DNA from: Zea mays
Lineage: Eukaryota > Streptophyta > Magnoliopsida > Poales > Poaceae
Assembly (NCBI RefSeq): GCF_902167145.1
Contig: NC_050098.1
Location: 83,306,207-83,370,206, forward strand
Length of the DNA: 64,000 nucleotides
Direction of reading: 5' to 3'
The notes below the pieces were generated by a model. That model did not search any database and was not told the DNA's origin. It was given only the letters and a program-made list of their open reading frames with translations. The number at the start of each line of letters is the position of its first letter. The stretch's first letter is position 1. Both the position numbers and the translations under genes were made by a program. Below are positions 10,072 through 21,692 of the stretch, one piece after another.

Positions 10072-11487
10072 CTAGAAGCCATTCTCGTCCATCTGCCCGA
10101 GGCTCACTATATTGGTGGTGAGCCGCGGGATGAAGTAAACTCTGCCGAGTCGGCGGTGTTCGCCGGATCTGAGGGCAAAGAGAACAGTGCCCTTCCCCTC
10201 GATGTTGACCACCGACCCATCACCGAACTTGACGGTGCCGGTCACGCCGCTGTCGAGCTCGGAGAAGACATGACGCGAACCCGTCATATGGTTCGTCGCG
10301 CCGGTGTCGAGGACCCATCCGCAGGGCCCCTCTGCCTCCTTCTCTTCCTCCCTGAGGTGGAAGAGGACCTTTGATTCCATGAGGTGGACGCTCTGTGGCG
10401 GATTGACGGCGCATAGCGACGGCGACGGCGCTGAGGAGTGGAGAAGAGGTGCGTGCGGCGCAGTTACCTCGGACTCAACGGAGATGAACATGAGGGCCCG
10501 ATCTTCTTCCTCCTCAGCCTGGGCCACATGGGCTGCGGCCTTTTTCTTCTTGCCTTTGTAGTCTCTGGCCCAATGGCCTTTCTTCCCGCAGCTGTTGCAG
10601 AGGGTTCCAGGTGGCGACCTGCCACCGCCCGCGTTCCTGCCAAACTGGCCATCACGGGACGAGGAGCCGGTGCCGCCACGACCGCGTCTGCGCCCTTGGT
10701 CCTTCCCATGGCTGCTTGAGCTACCGTCGCCACCGGAACTCTCCTGCTCGCGGCGGATCTGGCGACGTGCCTCCCAGTCTTCTTCACAGAGCAGGAGTGA
10801 GCCCATACCGTCCGTGATCTCCTTTGGCTTGCCGCGCTCCTCGAACACGCGCAGCCACCCGACGACGTCCTCGATCGAAGCCATGATCAGATCGAGGAAC
10901 ATCTCGAGAGACACGGCGGCCTGAGACAGCCGATCAGGTACCACCTGCAGAAGCTTCTTCACCACCTCGGCGTCAGAGATGTTGTCACCGAGGATGCGAA
11001 GGTTGACGGTGAGTGACGTGATGCGGATCCCGAACTCGGAAACAGACTCCCCATCCATGAAGACGAGCGCGCCGAACTTGCGACGGAGCTGCTGCGCGCT
11101 GGCGTCACACGCGTGGCCATCACCGACCCACAGTACCTTGACAGCGTCCCACGCTTCCTTCATGGTCCGCCTGCGACCGAGCGTCCCCCACATCTCGGAG
11201 GGGACCGAGCGCAGGAGACACGCCATTGCCTGGCGGTCTTGCTGGTACTCATCTTCATCCGGGTCCTCGTCAATGCCGATGTCGACGGCGTCCCAGACGT
11301 GGAGCTTCTGGTAGTTCACCTCCATCAGCAGTGCCCATTCCAGATAGTTCGTTCGCGTGAGCATTGGCCACGCGACGTTGGCTGATGAACGCTCGACGAC
11401 GCGCTCCATGATCCGTGATCCAGAGCGGTGGCGACTCTCGGAACGACCACAGCGACGGCGTGGCGAGCGCAACGGCTCGGGCTTCAT
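10072..11487 (-). pseudogene. Cop1 gag and protease section
   Basis: 472 codons. An N-terminal copia Gag region (PMLTRTNYLEWALLMEVNY) is followed by a Gly/Arg/Ser-rich linker, a zinc knuckle and the aspartic protease (GWVLDTGATNHMTG). Gag forms the virus-like particle and protease cuts the polyprotein. The knuckle reads CNSCGKKGHWARDY: the last cysteine of CCHC is tyrosine, a one-base G-to-A type change that should weaken RNA binding. Protease Asp-Thr-Gly is kept. The section ends at a TAG. Confidence 0.92.
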
Positions 11488-11545
11488 TGTCAGTTAGCTT
11501 GATCTTGGCAGGCGACAAAGACATGGCGACGATGAAGAAGAACCG

Positions 11546-11557
11546 GCTCTGATACCA
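11546..11557 (-). other. Cop1 primer binding site (initiator Met tRNA)
   Basis: In sense TGGTATCAGAGC, the classical initiator Met tRNA complement, two bases after the 5' LTR. Confidence 0.92.
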
Positions 11558-11559
11558 AT

Positions 11560-11824
11560 TGTCAGAACACTAACGAGGATGGACAATGAAATACACGAGC
11601 AAGTATTTGGTGCTGCAAGCGGCAGCTTTTCTGGTGCCTCTCTATTCATTATAAAGAAAATACATGCAGTCATATATCGTTACAAACTAACTGAATCAAT
11701 CATGGCATGCCCAAGATCGGCTGTTGCCATCCCAACAGCCTAGACATGTCGCCTGCCATACTTAGCCACTAATCAATATAAACTACAAAATATAGTTAGC
11801 GGGTGCTCAGGGTTTATTCCAACA
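11560..11824 (-). repeat. Cop1 5' LTR
   Basis: 265 bp, paired with 6835-7099. Differences between the pair are mostly transitions. Confidence 0.95.
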
Positions 11825-11829
11825 TCTTC
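11825..11829. repeat. Cop1 target site duplication, right
   Basis: TCTTC, matching 6830-6834. Confidence 0.9.
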
Positions 11830-14800
11830 CATGGTCGCTTCTCCAGCGTTCCTCTAGCTCGCCCCTGCCTTCATCCCCAATGCCGGCCTCCATCACCGGT
11901 AGCCGTACCAAACCCCACTTTCCTGGTCGCGTGTGCCCTAGTGGTTGTTGTGCTGGTCACCGGTTGAGTCCCCTCATGGATGCTGTTGCCCAGACACTGA
12001 GTCTCCTCCCCTCGACATGCTTAATAGCGTTGTCGACTCGGACTCCACTGTCAACCCACGCTTGTTGTCTCCCTGGCTCGATTAATACTCACCTCGGCTC
12101 ATTCTACAGCCGTCGTGCTCGCCCCGCAACTCGCCACGGCCTGGTCTGCGCCCTTCGGCTCCATGGACGTCGCGCCTCCTCAAGTTCCCTTTCTGTCTGG
12201 GCGTCGACATCACCAGCGTCATTCTCCTTCGACCGTGTCTTGCTGTTGTAGCTCGGTAGTGATAAACGCTCACTGTTGGTCCTTGTTTTGAGCTCGTCGT
12301 CTAGGACTTGGCCACACGCCACCATGAGCTTGCTGTTGAGACCCTAAGACCTACAGCGTGCAACCTCAGCAAGCTATCATCCCTGCTCGGCTATGCCTTG
12401 GTCGCCGTACCATGTCTCTTCCTCGCCTGGATTGAAGTTGCCATGTCACCAAAGCTCTGTGGTGCTTGGTCTTTCTCGATCCTATGCAGCTTAACAAGCC
12501 GTCGGTCGTTGACTACCTTGTCGGATGCCGACACCGCTTCTCTGACCTCGCCTCGACACTCAATCGTTGTAGCACGCCACGCCGTGTGTTCTGCTATCGT
12601 CGTCTGCTATCCTCATCCTCGCCAATTTTCTTCGTCGTGGTGCTCGCCGGCGGTCGAGCTCTGTCTCGTCATCGTCGTTTCTCGTCCGCGACCTCGTCAG
12701 CTCCCGCGCGTTGTGCACGTCTTGTGTTCGCGTCGAGTCCTAGGATTTTGGGGGAAAGGGAAGCTCCAGTGCATCGGTCGTCTGGTGTTCAGTGAAATGG
12801 ATAAACTGGTGGTAGTCATGGTCCTCGCAAAATCCAAGTTCAGCTTAGTTGCGGTGAGCTCATATATTACTCTAGTCATTTGATTTGATTAATGGATTAA
12901 ATAAGTATATTGGTCGCGATGATTCTTTAGTTAGTTGCACCTGTGTGTTGTGATTATATTAAATGTTTGCTAAAATGTCTAAATCGAATACTTGTTCTAT
13001 TTGAAGCCAATAATCGTCGTCGTTCTCACTATAGTCAAGCCAAGTTGATTGTGGTTCCATTTTAGGCGTGATGCTGATGAATGAAGCAAATGATGTGTTT
13101 AATAGGATTAAACAATGTCGTTTGTGGTTAGCTGATTTTTGTTTGTGTAGTGAAATCAGCTCTAGTGTAGCACTTTGCAGATATTCGGTAAAATGAGTGA
13201 AGTATAGATCATTGTAAATTTGCGATTATCAAATTGTTTTGGTCATGGTAAGCGGATGTGTTATTCATGATAGTTGGATCATTGAATAAACTAATGTGTT
13301 TGTGCGATGATCCTTTTATTTAATATAGGTGCGCTTGGTGATTATGGCTAGATCCATTATCGTGTCGGTGTGCTGTTCAGTGGTGATACGATTGTTTTTA
13401 GAATTATAAAGTAGTTGAGTCATGGGTTGAGGACTAGAACTTTGATGCAAATTTATATGAAGAATATTGGTAAGCATGAGTGATGTTTGATGAAGTGTCT
13501 CATCCATTTGCAATTTTATGGAGGTTAAAGTTTGAACTGTTGTCTTAGGTGAAAATATATTAATAGATACATATACATCATGCATCTCATTAGGTACGCT
13601 AGTTGATCATGTGAGGTGGAAGACGAGCCAAGTCAACGCCAAGATGATGTAACGGGTGGGCTACTCCAAAAGGTGATGTCGGTGGATCAACCTGAAGATG
13701 GACAGACTAAACAAGTGCCAACACAAAAGGGTGGTCACCAAGTGGTCGTCGTCTAACAAACACTAACCTAGTGTTGTCCCAGGCAAGCCCCAGTGCATTA
13801 TCCCTTTCCTTGTTGTTTTAAATTTTTTATCACCTTAGATGATGCATTAGGTGATAGGAGTTGTGTGCTAAACAATTGATGCATTTCCTTCCTTGGAAAA
13901 TTGATTATCATTCCTTGATACCTCTTTTTATGAAAATGATTTTTATGATGCTTAGTCTTGCTGTAGAAAACAAAATTGTTTTGTTTTGAAAAAGGTGATG
14001 CTTCACACTAGATGGGAATTTTTACAAAGAAAAGACTTATGATGGTGATTCCATCACGGCCGTGATGGGTTCAACATTTGAAAAGAGTACCTCTGCCAGG
14101 TACCAAACTTTGGGGTTTTAAGTAATAAAGACGAGACCGGGCGGTTAACTTGCATGAGAAGGGAGTCTCGGTGTAGTGTCTCTGTCTGAGTCGTTTAAGG
14201 ACCGAGCCGATGTAGGCTTGATGATCGAGGACCTTTTAACTGGCCACATGCCTCGTCATGGGTAAGCTTTGCCTTGGTCGGACTAATACCAGAAAGGCCA
14301 CCACACAATGGGAGTGGAGAGATGGCGAGAGTAGCGTGTACCCTCCATGGCAAGAGGCTGTACGGTGGAGTATATGTGCTCTCGATTGGCATGAACCCAT
14401 TCTGGTCTTGAGAAACCTCGGTGCGAGTTGACATATGCAAGGGTTAAGTGCTACATATGTCGTGTGGTTGGAGATCCCCAACTGGGTATTAATCGATTCT
14501 GATCGCCGTTACTTCTCGGATATGAAGACTTGGTCAATGAACTACACGTAATGACAAGTAAACTCAAGGGATGATAAAAGACGGCTAGTATAGGACAAGT
14601 GCTTGATCTAGAATAGAAAGAAATCTAGATGCAGGTAACTATTTAACCTAACAAGTAAAATGAATTATTAATGATTCACTCATAGTAAGCTTTTCTGCAA
14701 AAAGAGTCTTTGAATCTTGATAAGCTTTACCTTGATTGCCAAAAGCCAGCACATCCTTGAGAGTCTTTTTCCTTAGACGGGTAAGACTTGCGAAAGTACA

Positions 14801-14975
14801 CTTTGTACTCAGGGTTTTCGAACCCATGTTGTTGCAGTACTAGATTTATGTTGTTGTGGATGGTGCTAAGCGCCGATGGGCACAATGTTCTTATAGGTCT
14901 AAGTAGCTCTTATATACTTCTTATTGAGGATGGTCACTTAAGCTAGCATTTATTTCAAACTTATGAAAATTATAC
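11830..14975 (+). repeat. GyG LTR, right part
   Basis: Continuation of the LTR after Cop1. GC-rich leader runs to about 12850, where TTGCG|GTGAGC is a plausible donor. AT-rich intron-like DNA follows to 13590, then an open acidic segment (13594-13782). The long tail, 13800-14975, is of the kind common to grass gypsy LTRs. The right terminus is missing because TatC starts at 14976. No supported gene is present; ORFs at 11880-12883 have no recognisable product. Confidence 0.65.
13594..13782 (+). other. Candidate coding exon inside GyG LTR
   Basis: Bounded by CATCTCATTAG on the left and GTCCCAG|GCAAGCCCC on the right, so it has the same acceptor and GC-type donor layout as the GyA, GyB and Gy1 exons. 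One frame reads an acidic, Gln-rich stretch (EVEDEPSQRQDDVTGG onward) but closes with a TAA (after VVVV) 28 bases before the donor. The exon is either degraded or uses other borders. Confidence 0.3.
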
Positions 14976-15677
14976 TATTGGGGGCCTTCCTCGTCGAAAG
15001 GTCCTCAAAAACTTAACTAACATGTTTTTCAGTATAACATAGACTGTTACAGAAAGCTTCGGCTTTGAGATGAAGGTGTGAGTGATATGAAGGCGTGGTC
15101 AGAAGGAAGGACAAACAAGCTCCGAAGCTACGACTGAAGGAGCTCCGGCTTAGCACGATGACAATGGTGAAGAATGGAACTGACATAAAGGAGAAAGGAC
15201 TGCTTAGTCCTCAGCTGCTTGCCTTATGGTTAATAGAAAATGTTAGGGACATGAATGTAATTTTGCCCGGGCTGCGTCCCGTGCCTATAAATAGATGAAC
15301 AGTAACACCGTACTGGACACACTGCGTTGTAATCGCTCCCGCATCTCTCACACTCTTGCCTTCCGTCAAGCCGAATGTATCAATGAAATATAAATATGAT
15401 GAGCATTTATTCATGTTCATAAAAGGAGATAAGAATGTAAATAATCTATTTCTATATCGCCTTTATTTATATATCTTCACTGTTTACATTCTTTTGTGTT
15501 TCATGCGTCCTCATTTATACTTGTTTATTGAGATGATGAAGGTATGTCCTTCATAACCTTCGTGTGAGGGCCATTATATTTGAAGGGATATAATGCTCTG
15601 AACGACGAAGGTTCCTAATCATTTACTATTGTGTTGCTTTGTTCTTGGTGTATAGCATCTGAGAACAAGGACCAACA
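14976..15677 (+). repeat. TatC 5' LTR (702 bp)
   Basis: Begins at TATTGGGGGCCTTCC (TG mutated to TA) and ends ACCAACA directly before the primer site. It is rich in CTTCG/CGAAG motifs. It aligns with 47858-48480, and its promoter and right end align with the TatD LTR, so the two elements are related. Confidence 0.9.
15286..15293 (+). promoter_or_regulatory. TatC 5' LTR TATA box
   Basis: CCTATAAATAGATGAACAG; the same box is in TatD (61750). In the TatC 3' LTR it has decayed to TTTAAATA (about 48168). Confidence 0.85.
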
Positions 15678-15678
15678 T

Positions 15679-15689
15679 TGGCGCCCACC
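15679..15689 (+). other. TatC primer binding site (Lys tRNA type)
   Basis: TGGCGCCCACC, one base after the LTR, is complementary to the 3' end of plant Lys tRNA (…GGTGGGCGCCA) for 11 bases. Complementarity stops there. Confidence 0.75.
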
Positions 15690-15690
15690 T

Positions 15691-17260
15691 CCGGTGAACT
15701 CATTCGACCTCCTTCGGCAAGCATCGACCTTCGTTTTGCCGCCGAAGAAGACAGCAGCGCCAGGTGCTACATTGCAACCACTGGACACTAATCAAGAGAC
15801 ACTACGCGAAGCCAGGAGCTAGAAGAGGAAGGCTACCAGCCCAACACCTCAGGAGGAGGAACTGGATCAAGAGATTAGGGATCTAGAAGCTATCCATCAG
15901 CAGGTCCAAAAGAAGAGAGAAAAGATGCTTCGGCTCGCCGACCTCTAGAGGAAGATCGATGAAGCTGCTGAAGAAATGTGTCACCTCACTCAGGATGACC
16001 AAGACCGAAGGCCCCAACACTGGGAGCTTCTCCAAGAAAACCCATACAATGATGATGAATGGTATGGTGACTTTCATCACAACAATTTTGCTTTTGATGA
16101 TGCTTCTCTCCTGACAGCAGAACTGCAGGCTACCCCATGGCCGCCGTCATACAAGCCACCTCATCCTCCTTTGTATGATGGGCACTCAGACCCGAAGCAA
16201 TTCCTGATGAGCTACGAAGCAACCATATCTTCATATGGGGGCAATACTGCAGTCATGGCGAAATCCTTCGTCATGGCAGTCAAGAGCGTAGTGCAAACTT
16301 GGTACTCTTCTCTTCGGGCAGGGACAATCACGTCTTGGCAGAAGCTAAAAGACATGCTGGTCACTAGCTTCCAGGGTTTTCAAATGAAGCCAGTCACTGC
16401 TCAAGCTCTGTTCCAGTGCACACATGATCAGGAAGAGTACCTCCAGGCGTATGTCCGAAGGTTACTGTGACTGAGAGCCCAAGCGCCTACAGTGCCTAAT
16501 GAGATTGTCATTGAGGCCATGATCAAGGGGCTCAGACTAGGACCAACGGTGCAATATTTTGCAAGGAAGCCACTGCAAACCTTGGAGAAGCTTCTCTAGA
16601 AAATGGATGAATACATTAGAGCTGACAATGATTTTCAGCAAAGAAGGGAAGAAGCTTACAGATACTCTCAAATGGCCAAGGGCTTCAGAGGCAGATTCCA
16701 CCATAGGCATGTCAGGTCAATCCATAATGCCAGCCCAAGTGATGACAGCGGGAGCCAAACCCAAAGTCAACAGCATAGCTCCCAATCATGAGGGCCGCAA
16801 CAAAGTTCCTTTAGGCCACTAGCTCTAAGAGGTAGAGGGGGCAGAAGCTTCGGAGGAAGATATGCAGATCAGCCCAGGAGACTGTTTTGTTTGTTCTACA
16901 GCAAAGACAAAGGCCACACCACAAGAACGTGCCAAGTCACGATTCAGAAGCAATTAGAGATTGTCGAAGCTAAAGCATGATAGAATCAGCCGAAGCAGGT
17001 TCTACATACTGCTTCATGCTATTCTCCCTACGTCCTAGAGTACGTAGGCAATCAACAACATGCGGCCTCTGTAGCTTCGGCAATCCATTCTCAAGCCTCC
17101 TGGGCCCAGCTCCCACCACCACCACCACTAGTACCTACTCTGGTCTGGAGCCAGCAGCCAGAAGGGCATCAACACGCTCAGCAGCAGCGAGATTTTCGGG
17201 AGGAGTCTGAAGCTCACATAGTCAATAGCACTGTGCCCGAGTCCGAGCACATTTACTGAA
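15691..17260 (+). pseudogene. TatC Gag, interrupted
   Basis: One frame with stops at about 15947, 16468, 16600, 16789, 16977 and 16980. It starts with a charged coiled-coil-like segment (ELDQEIRDLEAIHQQ). The Tat-type Gag core follows (PWPPSYKPPHPPLYDGHSDP, QFLMSYEATISSYGG, FVMAVKSVVQTWYSSL, SWQKLKDMLVTSFQGF). A CCHC-like knuckle (CLFYSKDKGHTTRTC, with one cysteine replaced) and a Pro/Gln-rich tail finish it. Gag packages element RNA. Nothing of protease or polymerase follows the tail. Confidence 0.82.
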
Positions 17261-18120
17261 AAATATCCTACACTGATGCATCTTTGTTTTTTCTGCCATT
17301 TTACTCTCTTGTAAGAAAACAATTCACGAAGGATTAAATTCCAATTTCATGTAATAATATTGTCGTCACATCATCGAGTGGGATGCATCCCCTTAACAAG
17401 ATTCCAAAGTTACAAAAGTCGTTCCTAAGGGAGCGCAGAGTAAGTCCCGAAGCTCAAAAGTCGTTCCTAAGGGAATGCAGAGCTAAAATACCACTGAAAT
17501 ATAAGGTGAAGAAGCTCCAAAGTCGTTCCTAAGGGAATGCAGAGCTTAAATGCCACCGAAATAGAAGGTGAAGAAGCTCGAAAGTCGTTCCTAAAGGGAT
17601 GCAGAGCTTAAATGCCACTAAAATATAAGGTGAAGAGACTCAAAAGACGTCCCTAAGGGGATGCAGAGTCTGGGAATGTTTCCGTGTGGGGATATGACTT
17701 CGGCATAAACATCATGCTGCATCATATCATCGCATCATTCCGCATAGCATTACATCATACATCATGTCGCATCAACAGCAAGATTGTTCAGAAGGAAAGT
17801 TGCTTCTTTTAAAGTATACGATAAATGAAACACTGTGCTGGAGCACAAAGCACATCTTCGGCAATGATAAACTTACATGATCAGGAAAATTTTCGACGAT
17901 AACAATATCATACAACTGTACTATAGAAGGGTTTTCTCTTTATGAAGCATGAAAAGAAGGGAAGGTGTTTTTTCGCCGAAGGCTAAAAAATGGTATGTAC
18001 GCAAATTTCATGCATCGCAAAGAAATATATTACATTAATACACATACATATATACAATGTTTAACTTGTTCACGAATATTACATTTCCCAAATGTTACAA
18101 TTCTCAACTACATGAAAATC
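17261..18120. other. TatC non-coding spacer between gag and antisense gene
   Basis: No gene is visible. It holds AT-rich DNA, a tandem repeat (17414-17670) and a CATCAT-rich patch at about 17700-17775, then sequence downstream of the antisense gene stop. It serves as 3' flank for two convergent genes. Confidence 0.6.
17414..17670 (+). repeat. Tandem repeat, about 62-bp unit, five partial copies
   Basis: The core AAAGTCGTTCCTAAGGGA with GCAGAG recurs at 17414, 17456, 17519, 17581 and, diverged, 17642. The first step is 42 bp and later ones 61-63 bp. Tat/Ogre elements are known to carry such arrays in untranslated regions, and these can seed satellites. Confidence 0.85.
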
Positions 18121-20157
18121 TAGTCTTCCTTTAAAATTTTCTCCGCAGCTTCATTCAAAAGTTTGTTAACAACTTCATCAACAGCTTCTTTGGCTATTCT
18201 TATGGTTTCTAGCGCCGGTGGCAGTGAAAGTAATAAGTTGTTAATACGAAGCCAGAAAAAATACTGAAGCTATGAAATAATTAAAATACCTATGCGCCTT
18301 GCGCGCTCAGCAGCCTCTTCGACTCGCTTGGCTTCTTCTCGGGCTTCATGGGATTCTTTCTCGTTCTTCTTTATAGCTTCGTCGGCTAATTCTCGGCCAC
18401 TGTTCATCCAAACGTTGGAGTAGAATTTCCCGCCCATCAGAGTAGCCTCAGCTGAAGGGTCCTTCGTGTTTTCTACAGTGAAGACGGCCTCCGTCTGGGT
18501 TGCAGCTTTAACATGTTCACACCTAGATTTTTCTAAAATTGCTGCAACCCCTCTAGCACCGGTGAAGGCGCAAAAGTCGCCGCGATCACTAAGTATTTCA
18601 TCAAAGGCTTCAGCTTCTTCGCTGATCCACTCGATGATTCCTTCGAGATCGCCTTTAATAAATTTTTACTCAAATGAGTAAGCACCCACCCTTGCAAAAC
18701 TATCTTTCAGCTTCTTAGCACAATCCAAGGATTTTTCATAGTATCTTTCCTTCGATTCCCGAAGCTCATCTACATTCTTTTGTAGTCTTGCGCTAGTCCA
18801 TTCACTTATTTCTTGTTTTGCTTTAGCTGCTTCAAAATCTTTGTTCTTTTCTGCAAGCTTTTTCTTTAAGTCTTCAATTTCAGCTCTATGAGCTTTGGAC
18901 TATGTAGCAAGATTGGCGTCGCTAGCCTTTACCCTATCTACCAAGGAAAGCAGAATTTTATCCTTCTCTGCGGCTTCATTCTTCAGTTTGATAACCTCTG
19001 ACGGAAGGTTACCAAGGGCTATTTGGCAACTTTCATCCTCAGCATTCTTTTGTGCTCTTAAAGTGTTGCTCAAAATTAAGCCCTACAAAAAAGGGAGACA
19101 AAGGATCAGCATAAGAGTAAAAGACACAAAATAATCTGCTTATAAGTCAAACAACTTTTGTACCTTCCGACTATTGTAAGTGAGGCTGTCTGCGAGGTCA
19201 TCCTTCGACATAGCAGAAAGGCCAACTTCAAGCTTTGGAAATCCTATGTTTCTTGCCATCTCCCGGCAAACAGATATTTCCTTATTATTCGGGAGGCAGT
19301 ACAGGATGTCATCTTCGTTGGTGCCATTACACACCAGGGACCCTTTCGAGTACTTCAGTTCTCGGGCATAGTGTTTGGCTTCCGCAATTTCCTCTTCCGA
19401 CAATTTTTTACCCGAAGCATGTCAAATAATAAAGTATACCTCTTCAGTAGACGCTTCGGGAGTAGGAGATCCAACCTTGGGCGCATCTTCTTTCTCCAGA
19501 ATCAGACCAACGTCTAAAGGTCCTTGATTAATACTCTGCCCAGTTCCAGCAGGCTCTGTTTCAATGGACACTGAGGGCCCAGCTTCGGCTTCAACATGAC
19601 CTGTAACAGCTTCGACAGTCTCCTTTGCGGGTGCAGGAGTTGACGCCCTTGTCGCCTCTAAGACAGCGTCTAGCACGCTAGCCATCCTCCTCCTCTTGGG
19701 AGTTATTGCAGGAGCTCTAGGCACATTTGGCAACTTCGGCTCTGGTGGCAGACTCAGGATTTTTCGTAATCCTGCCGATTCTCCTAGCTCTAGCTCTTCG
19801 GCCGCTTTTTCTTTAGCTTCGGCACGATGCTCCAGCACTCTGGCCGATTCGGTTTTCCCCTGCCCAATTATTTCCGACGCTTCGGCCGATTCTGGCTCAA
19901 CAGTGGAAGAAGTCCCTTCAACAAGCTTCGACACCCTGGCCGTTTCAATGTATCTAGGCCGGTGCTTCAAAACCTTGATCTTCTTACCCTTCGGCGCAGC
20001 AGAAATGGCCGATGTAGCAGTTTTTCTCTTTTTTCCCTGCTTTCGCGAGGGATAACTATAATATGGGTATACAAAACCAATAACGTCAAAAACTCTGTTT
20101 AGTCTTTTCTTGCCTCGCCTTCCGAAGGCTAAGGTCATAGCATCATCTTTGGCCCTG
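18121..20157 (-). pseudogene. TatC antisense gene, 3' part (coiled-coil protein, spliced)
   Basis: This is the downstream half of a minus-strand gene cut by GyA. From the GyA border it reads an Arg/Lys-rich stretch (FGRRGKKRLNRVF), a Ser/Glu/Pro-rich middle and KLSEEEIAEAKHYA. A clear 81-bp intron (19083-19163; donor AAG|GTACAAAAG, acceptor TTTTTTGTAG) precedes a long Glu/Lys/Ala coiled coil (EIEDLKKKLAEKNKDFEAA, REEAKRVEEAAERARR). A second intron near 18230-18290 leads to the last exon, which ends LNEAAEKILKED at 18121. Its expected acceptor AG looks mutated. In-frame stops lie near 19421, 18898 and 18667. Function is unknown. Confidence 0.75.
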
Positions 20158-20162
20158 GTGTA
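20158..20162. repeat. GyA target site duplication, left
   Basis: GTGTA, repeated at 46547-46551. Confidence 0.92.
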
Positions 20163-20476
20163 TGTGGTGGAACCGCCCGAATTATTCCAGCTTAAGTGCT
20201 TAAGTCACGCCTCAGGGGCCGTAACACACTTAAATCGGAATAACCCGTCAGTCCCTCAGATCTAGTCTGATAAAGCCACTAAACCAGGATCAAATTCCAC
20301 AATCTCACTCGAAGGTGAGTCATAGAAGAAATACAATAAAGCAGGAAACCTCAAATTAAGTACTGAAGTTATTACATGAATCAGAGTTTTTCAAGTTGCT
20401 GATAAGAGTTCATAAAATAAAATGCAGCGGATAATCGATGTCGTCGGTAGCGAGGAAATGGGCAAGGCCTAGCCCA

Positions 20477-20583
20477 CTACTCCTCATGCTCCTCTCCAGC
20501 TGGAGCAGCATCCCACTCGACCGTCCAACCTGGTGGCAGGGTGGTAGGCCAAGTCAAACCATCAACCATATCCTGAAGCGTAC
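20477..20583 (-). other. Candidate LTR coding exon 3 (GyA 3' LTR)
   Basis: In sense reads G-TLQDMVDGLTWPTTLPPGW, then TVEWDAAPAGEEHEE and TAG. It is homologous to Gy1 4873-4979 with the stop in the same place. Here the expected acceptor ACAG has become GCTG, so this copy may no longer be spliced. Confidence 0.55.
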
Positions 20584-21569
20584 CAGCAAAATTATGCCAC
20601 AAGCAAGGCTGAGTATACTAATACTCAGCTAGACTTACCCGGTGTGAGGAATCTACTCCTCTACCTCTAGACCATGCAGCTGTTTGGCTGAGGGGTTTGG
20701 TTTGCCATAAGCACTAGCTGTATCTAAAACCAAGTTTTAGCTTTTTGAATTCTAACATCATTAGCTTTACTAAGTTTGCTCCTTCTAAGCATACATGGTA
20801 ACAAGCATTTAGTGCAATCAACAAATTGTCTCATGTAACCTCATTTCACTTCTTACTCAATGTAGTACAAGGGGTCAAGCAGTCTCATTAGCTATGAGAA
20901 GCAGACGATTCGAATCGAGTTTTATCCTTGCAAGGTAAACCTAAACACACGACATGTAAGGGTGCTCCGACCCCACACATGTCAACCGTCCCCATCGATT
21001 CCACGTTCGCGTCCATGCCTCACCGCCTTGGCGTACAATGCTCCACTGACCCCGGCTGCCGCCGTGCAGTGACCGCACTTGTACCCACCATAGCTAGCAT
21101 GGGAGACCCAGTCTCAGGTCGCATGAGGGATAAAGTCCGTGCTCGGCTTCACTCAGGTACTAGGTTTACCGGTTACCATATTTCCCGACATGTGCTTAGT
21201 ACGTTCAAAAGCTTGACTCAGGTATCCACACATTAATCCTTAATTCCTTTTTCCCATCTCATGAACAAGGCATCCTCCCTAGATCCAAGTCCATAGACCA
21301 ACAAATATCCCGTTATCAAGATGAATACAATCAATTCCTGACCTCGCGCGAGTGCTAGAAAAATCACTCGACTTCTACCGAGATCCTAATTTGCATAGCA
21401 GCTACTCGACCTAGCATACTATTATCCATCTCAAAAAGGTATCCTAAGTTCATGCAACTAGAGGTTTCAAGCAACTCCTACACTTAAGTGCACATTACAA
21501 TCCTACAAGAATTAAGTGTAGTAAAGTAGCATATAATGATACGATTATGCATAAAAAATCGGGGCTTGC

Positions 21570-21692
21570 CTTCAATAGCTGGGTCTGCGGGGAGATCCTT
21601 GATAGCAGCCTCAGGAGCTTGCTCCTAGCCTTCCTCTTGGACAGTTCCTTGCTCGGGGATGAGCACGTACTCTCCGTCAACGAGATTACAAT
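21570..21692 (-). other. Candidate LTR coding exon 2 (GyA 3' LTR)
   Basis: Preceded in sense by GCATTCATTAG and followed by GAAG|GCAAGC. Reads DCNLVDGEYVLIPEQG, then an acidic region ending IEG. One in-frame TAG (21625-21627) replaces a probable CAG. Confidence 0.5.

Larger units (their letters stand above)
7124..11487 (-). pseudogene. Cop1 gag-pol polyprotein, interrupted
   Basis: One long reading frame on the minus strand, from an ATG just after the primer site to the RNase H end. It is broken by in-frame stops at 10072-10074, near 10001, at 9274-9276 and 8353-8355, and by a frameshift between 7714 and 7744. An upstream ATG at 11524 opens another frame, so the true gag start may have been shifted by an indel. 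Length and domain order fit an intact ancestor of about 1450 codons. The element cannot make its own full protein now. Confidence 0.9.
6835..11824 (-). mobile_element. Cop1: complete Ty1/copia element, defective
   Basis: A 4990-bp element on the minus strand inside GyG. Two 265-bp LTRs (TGTTGGAATAAACCC...TGACA in sense) flank one interrupted gag-pol frame. The target duplication is TCTTC at 6830-6834 and 11825-11829. The primer site matches initiator Met tRNA and a PPT precedes the 3' LTR. Domain order gag, protease, integrase, RT, RNase H is diagnostic of Ty1/copia. By eye the LTRs differ at 13 positions (about 5%). Confidence 0.95.

Noticed and set aside
9610..10374. 254-codon plus-strand ORF over Cop1
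   Set aside because: Shadow of the integrase/protease frame on the minus strand.
12308..12883. 191-codon ORF in the GyG LTR
   Set aside because: Hydrophobic, Ser/Arg-biased reading of leader DNA with a competing ORF in another frame; no homologous frame in other LTRs here.
17700..17775. CATCAT-rich patch as a second tandem repeat
   Set aside because: Irregular, with no constant unit; treated as simple low-complexity DNA.
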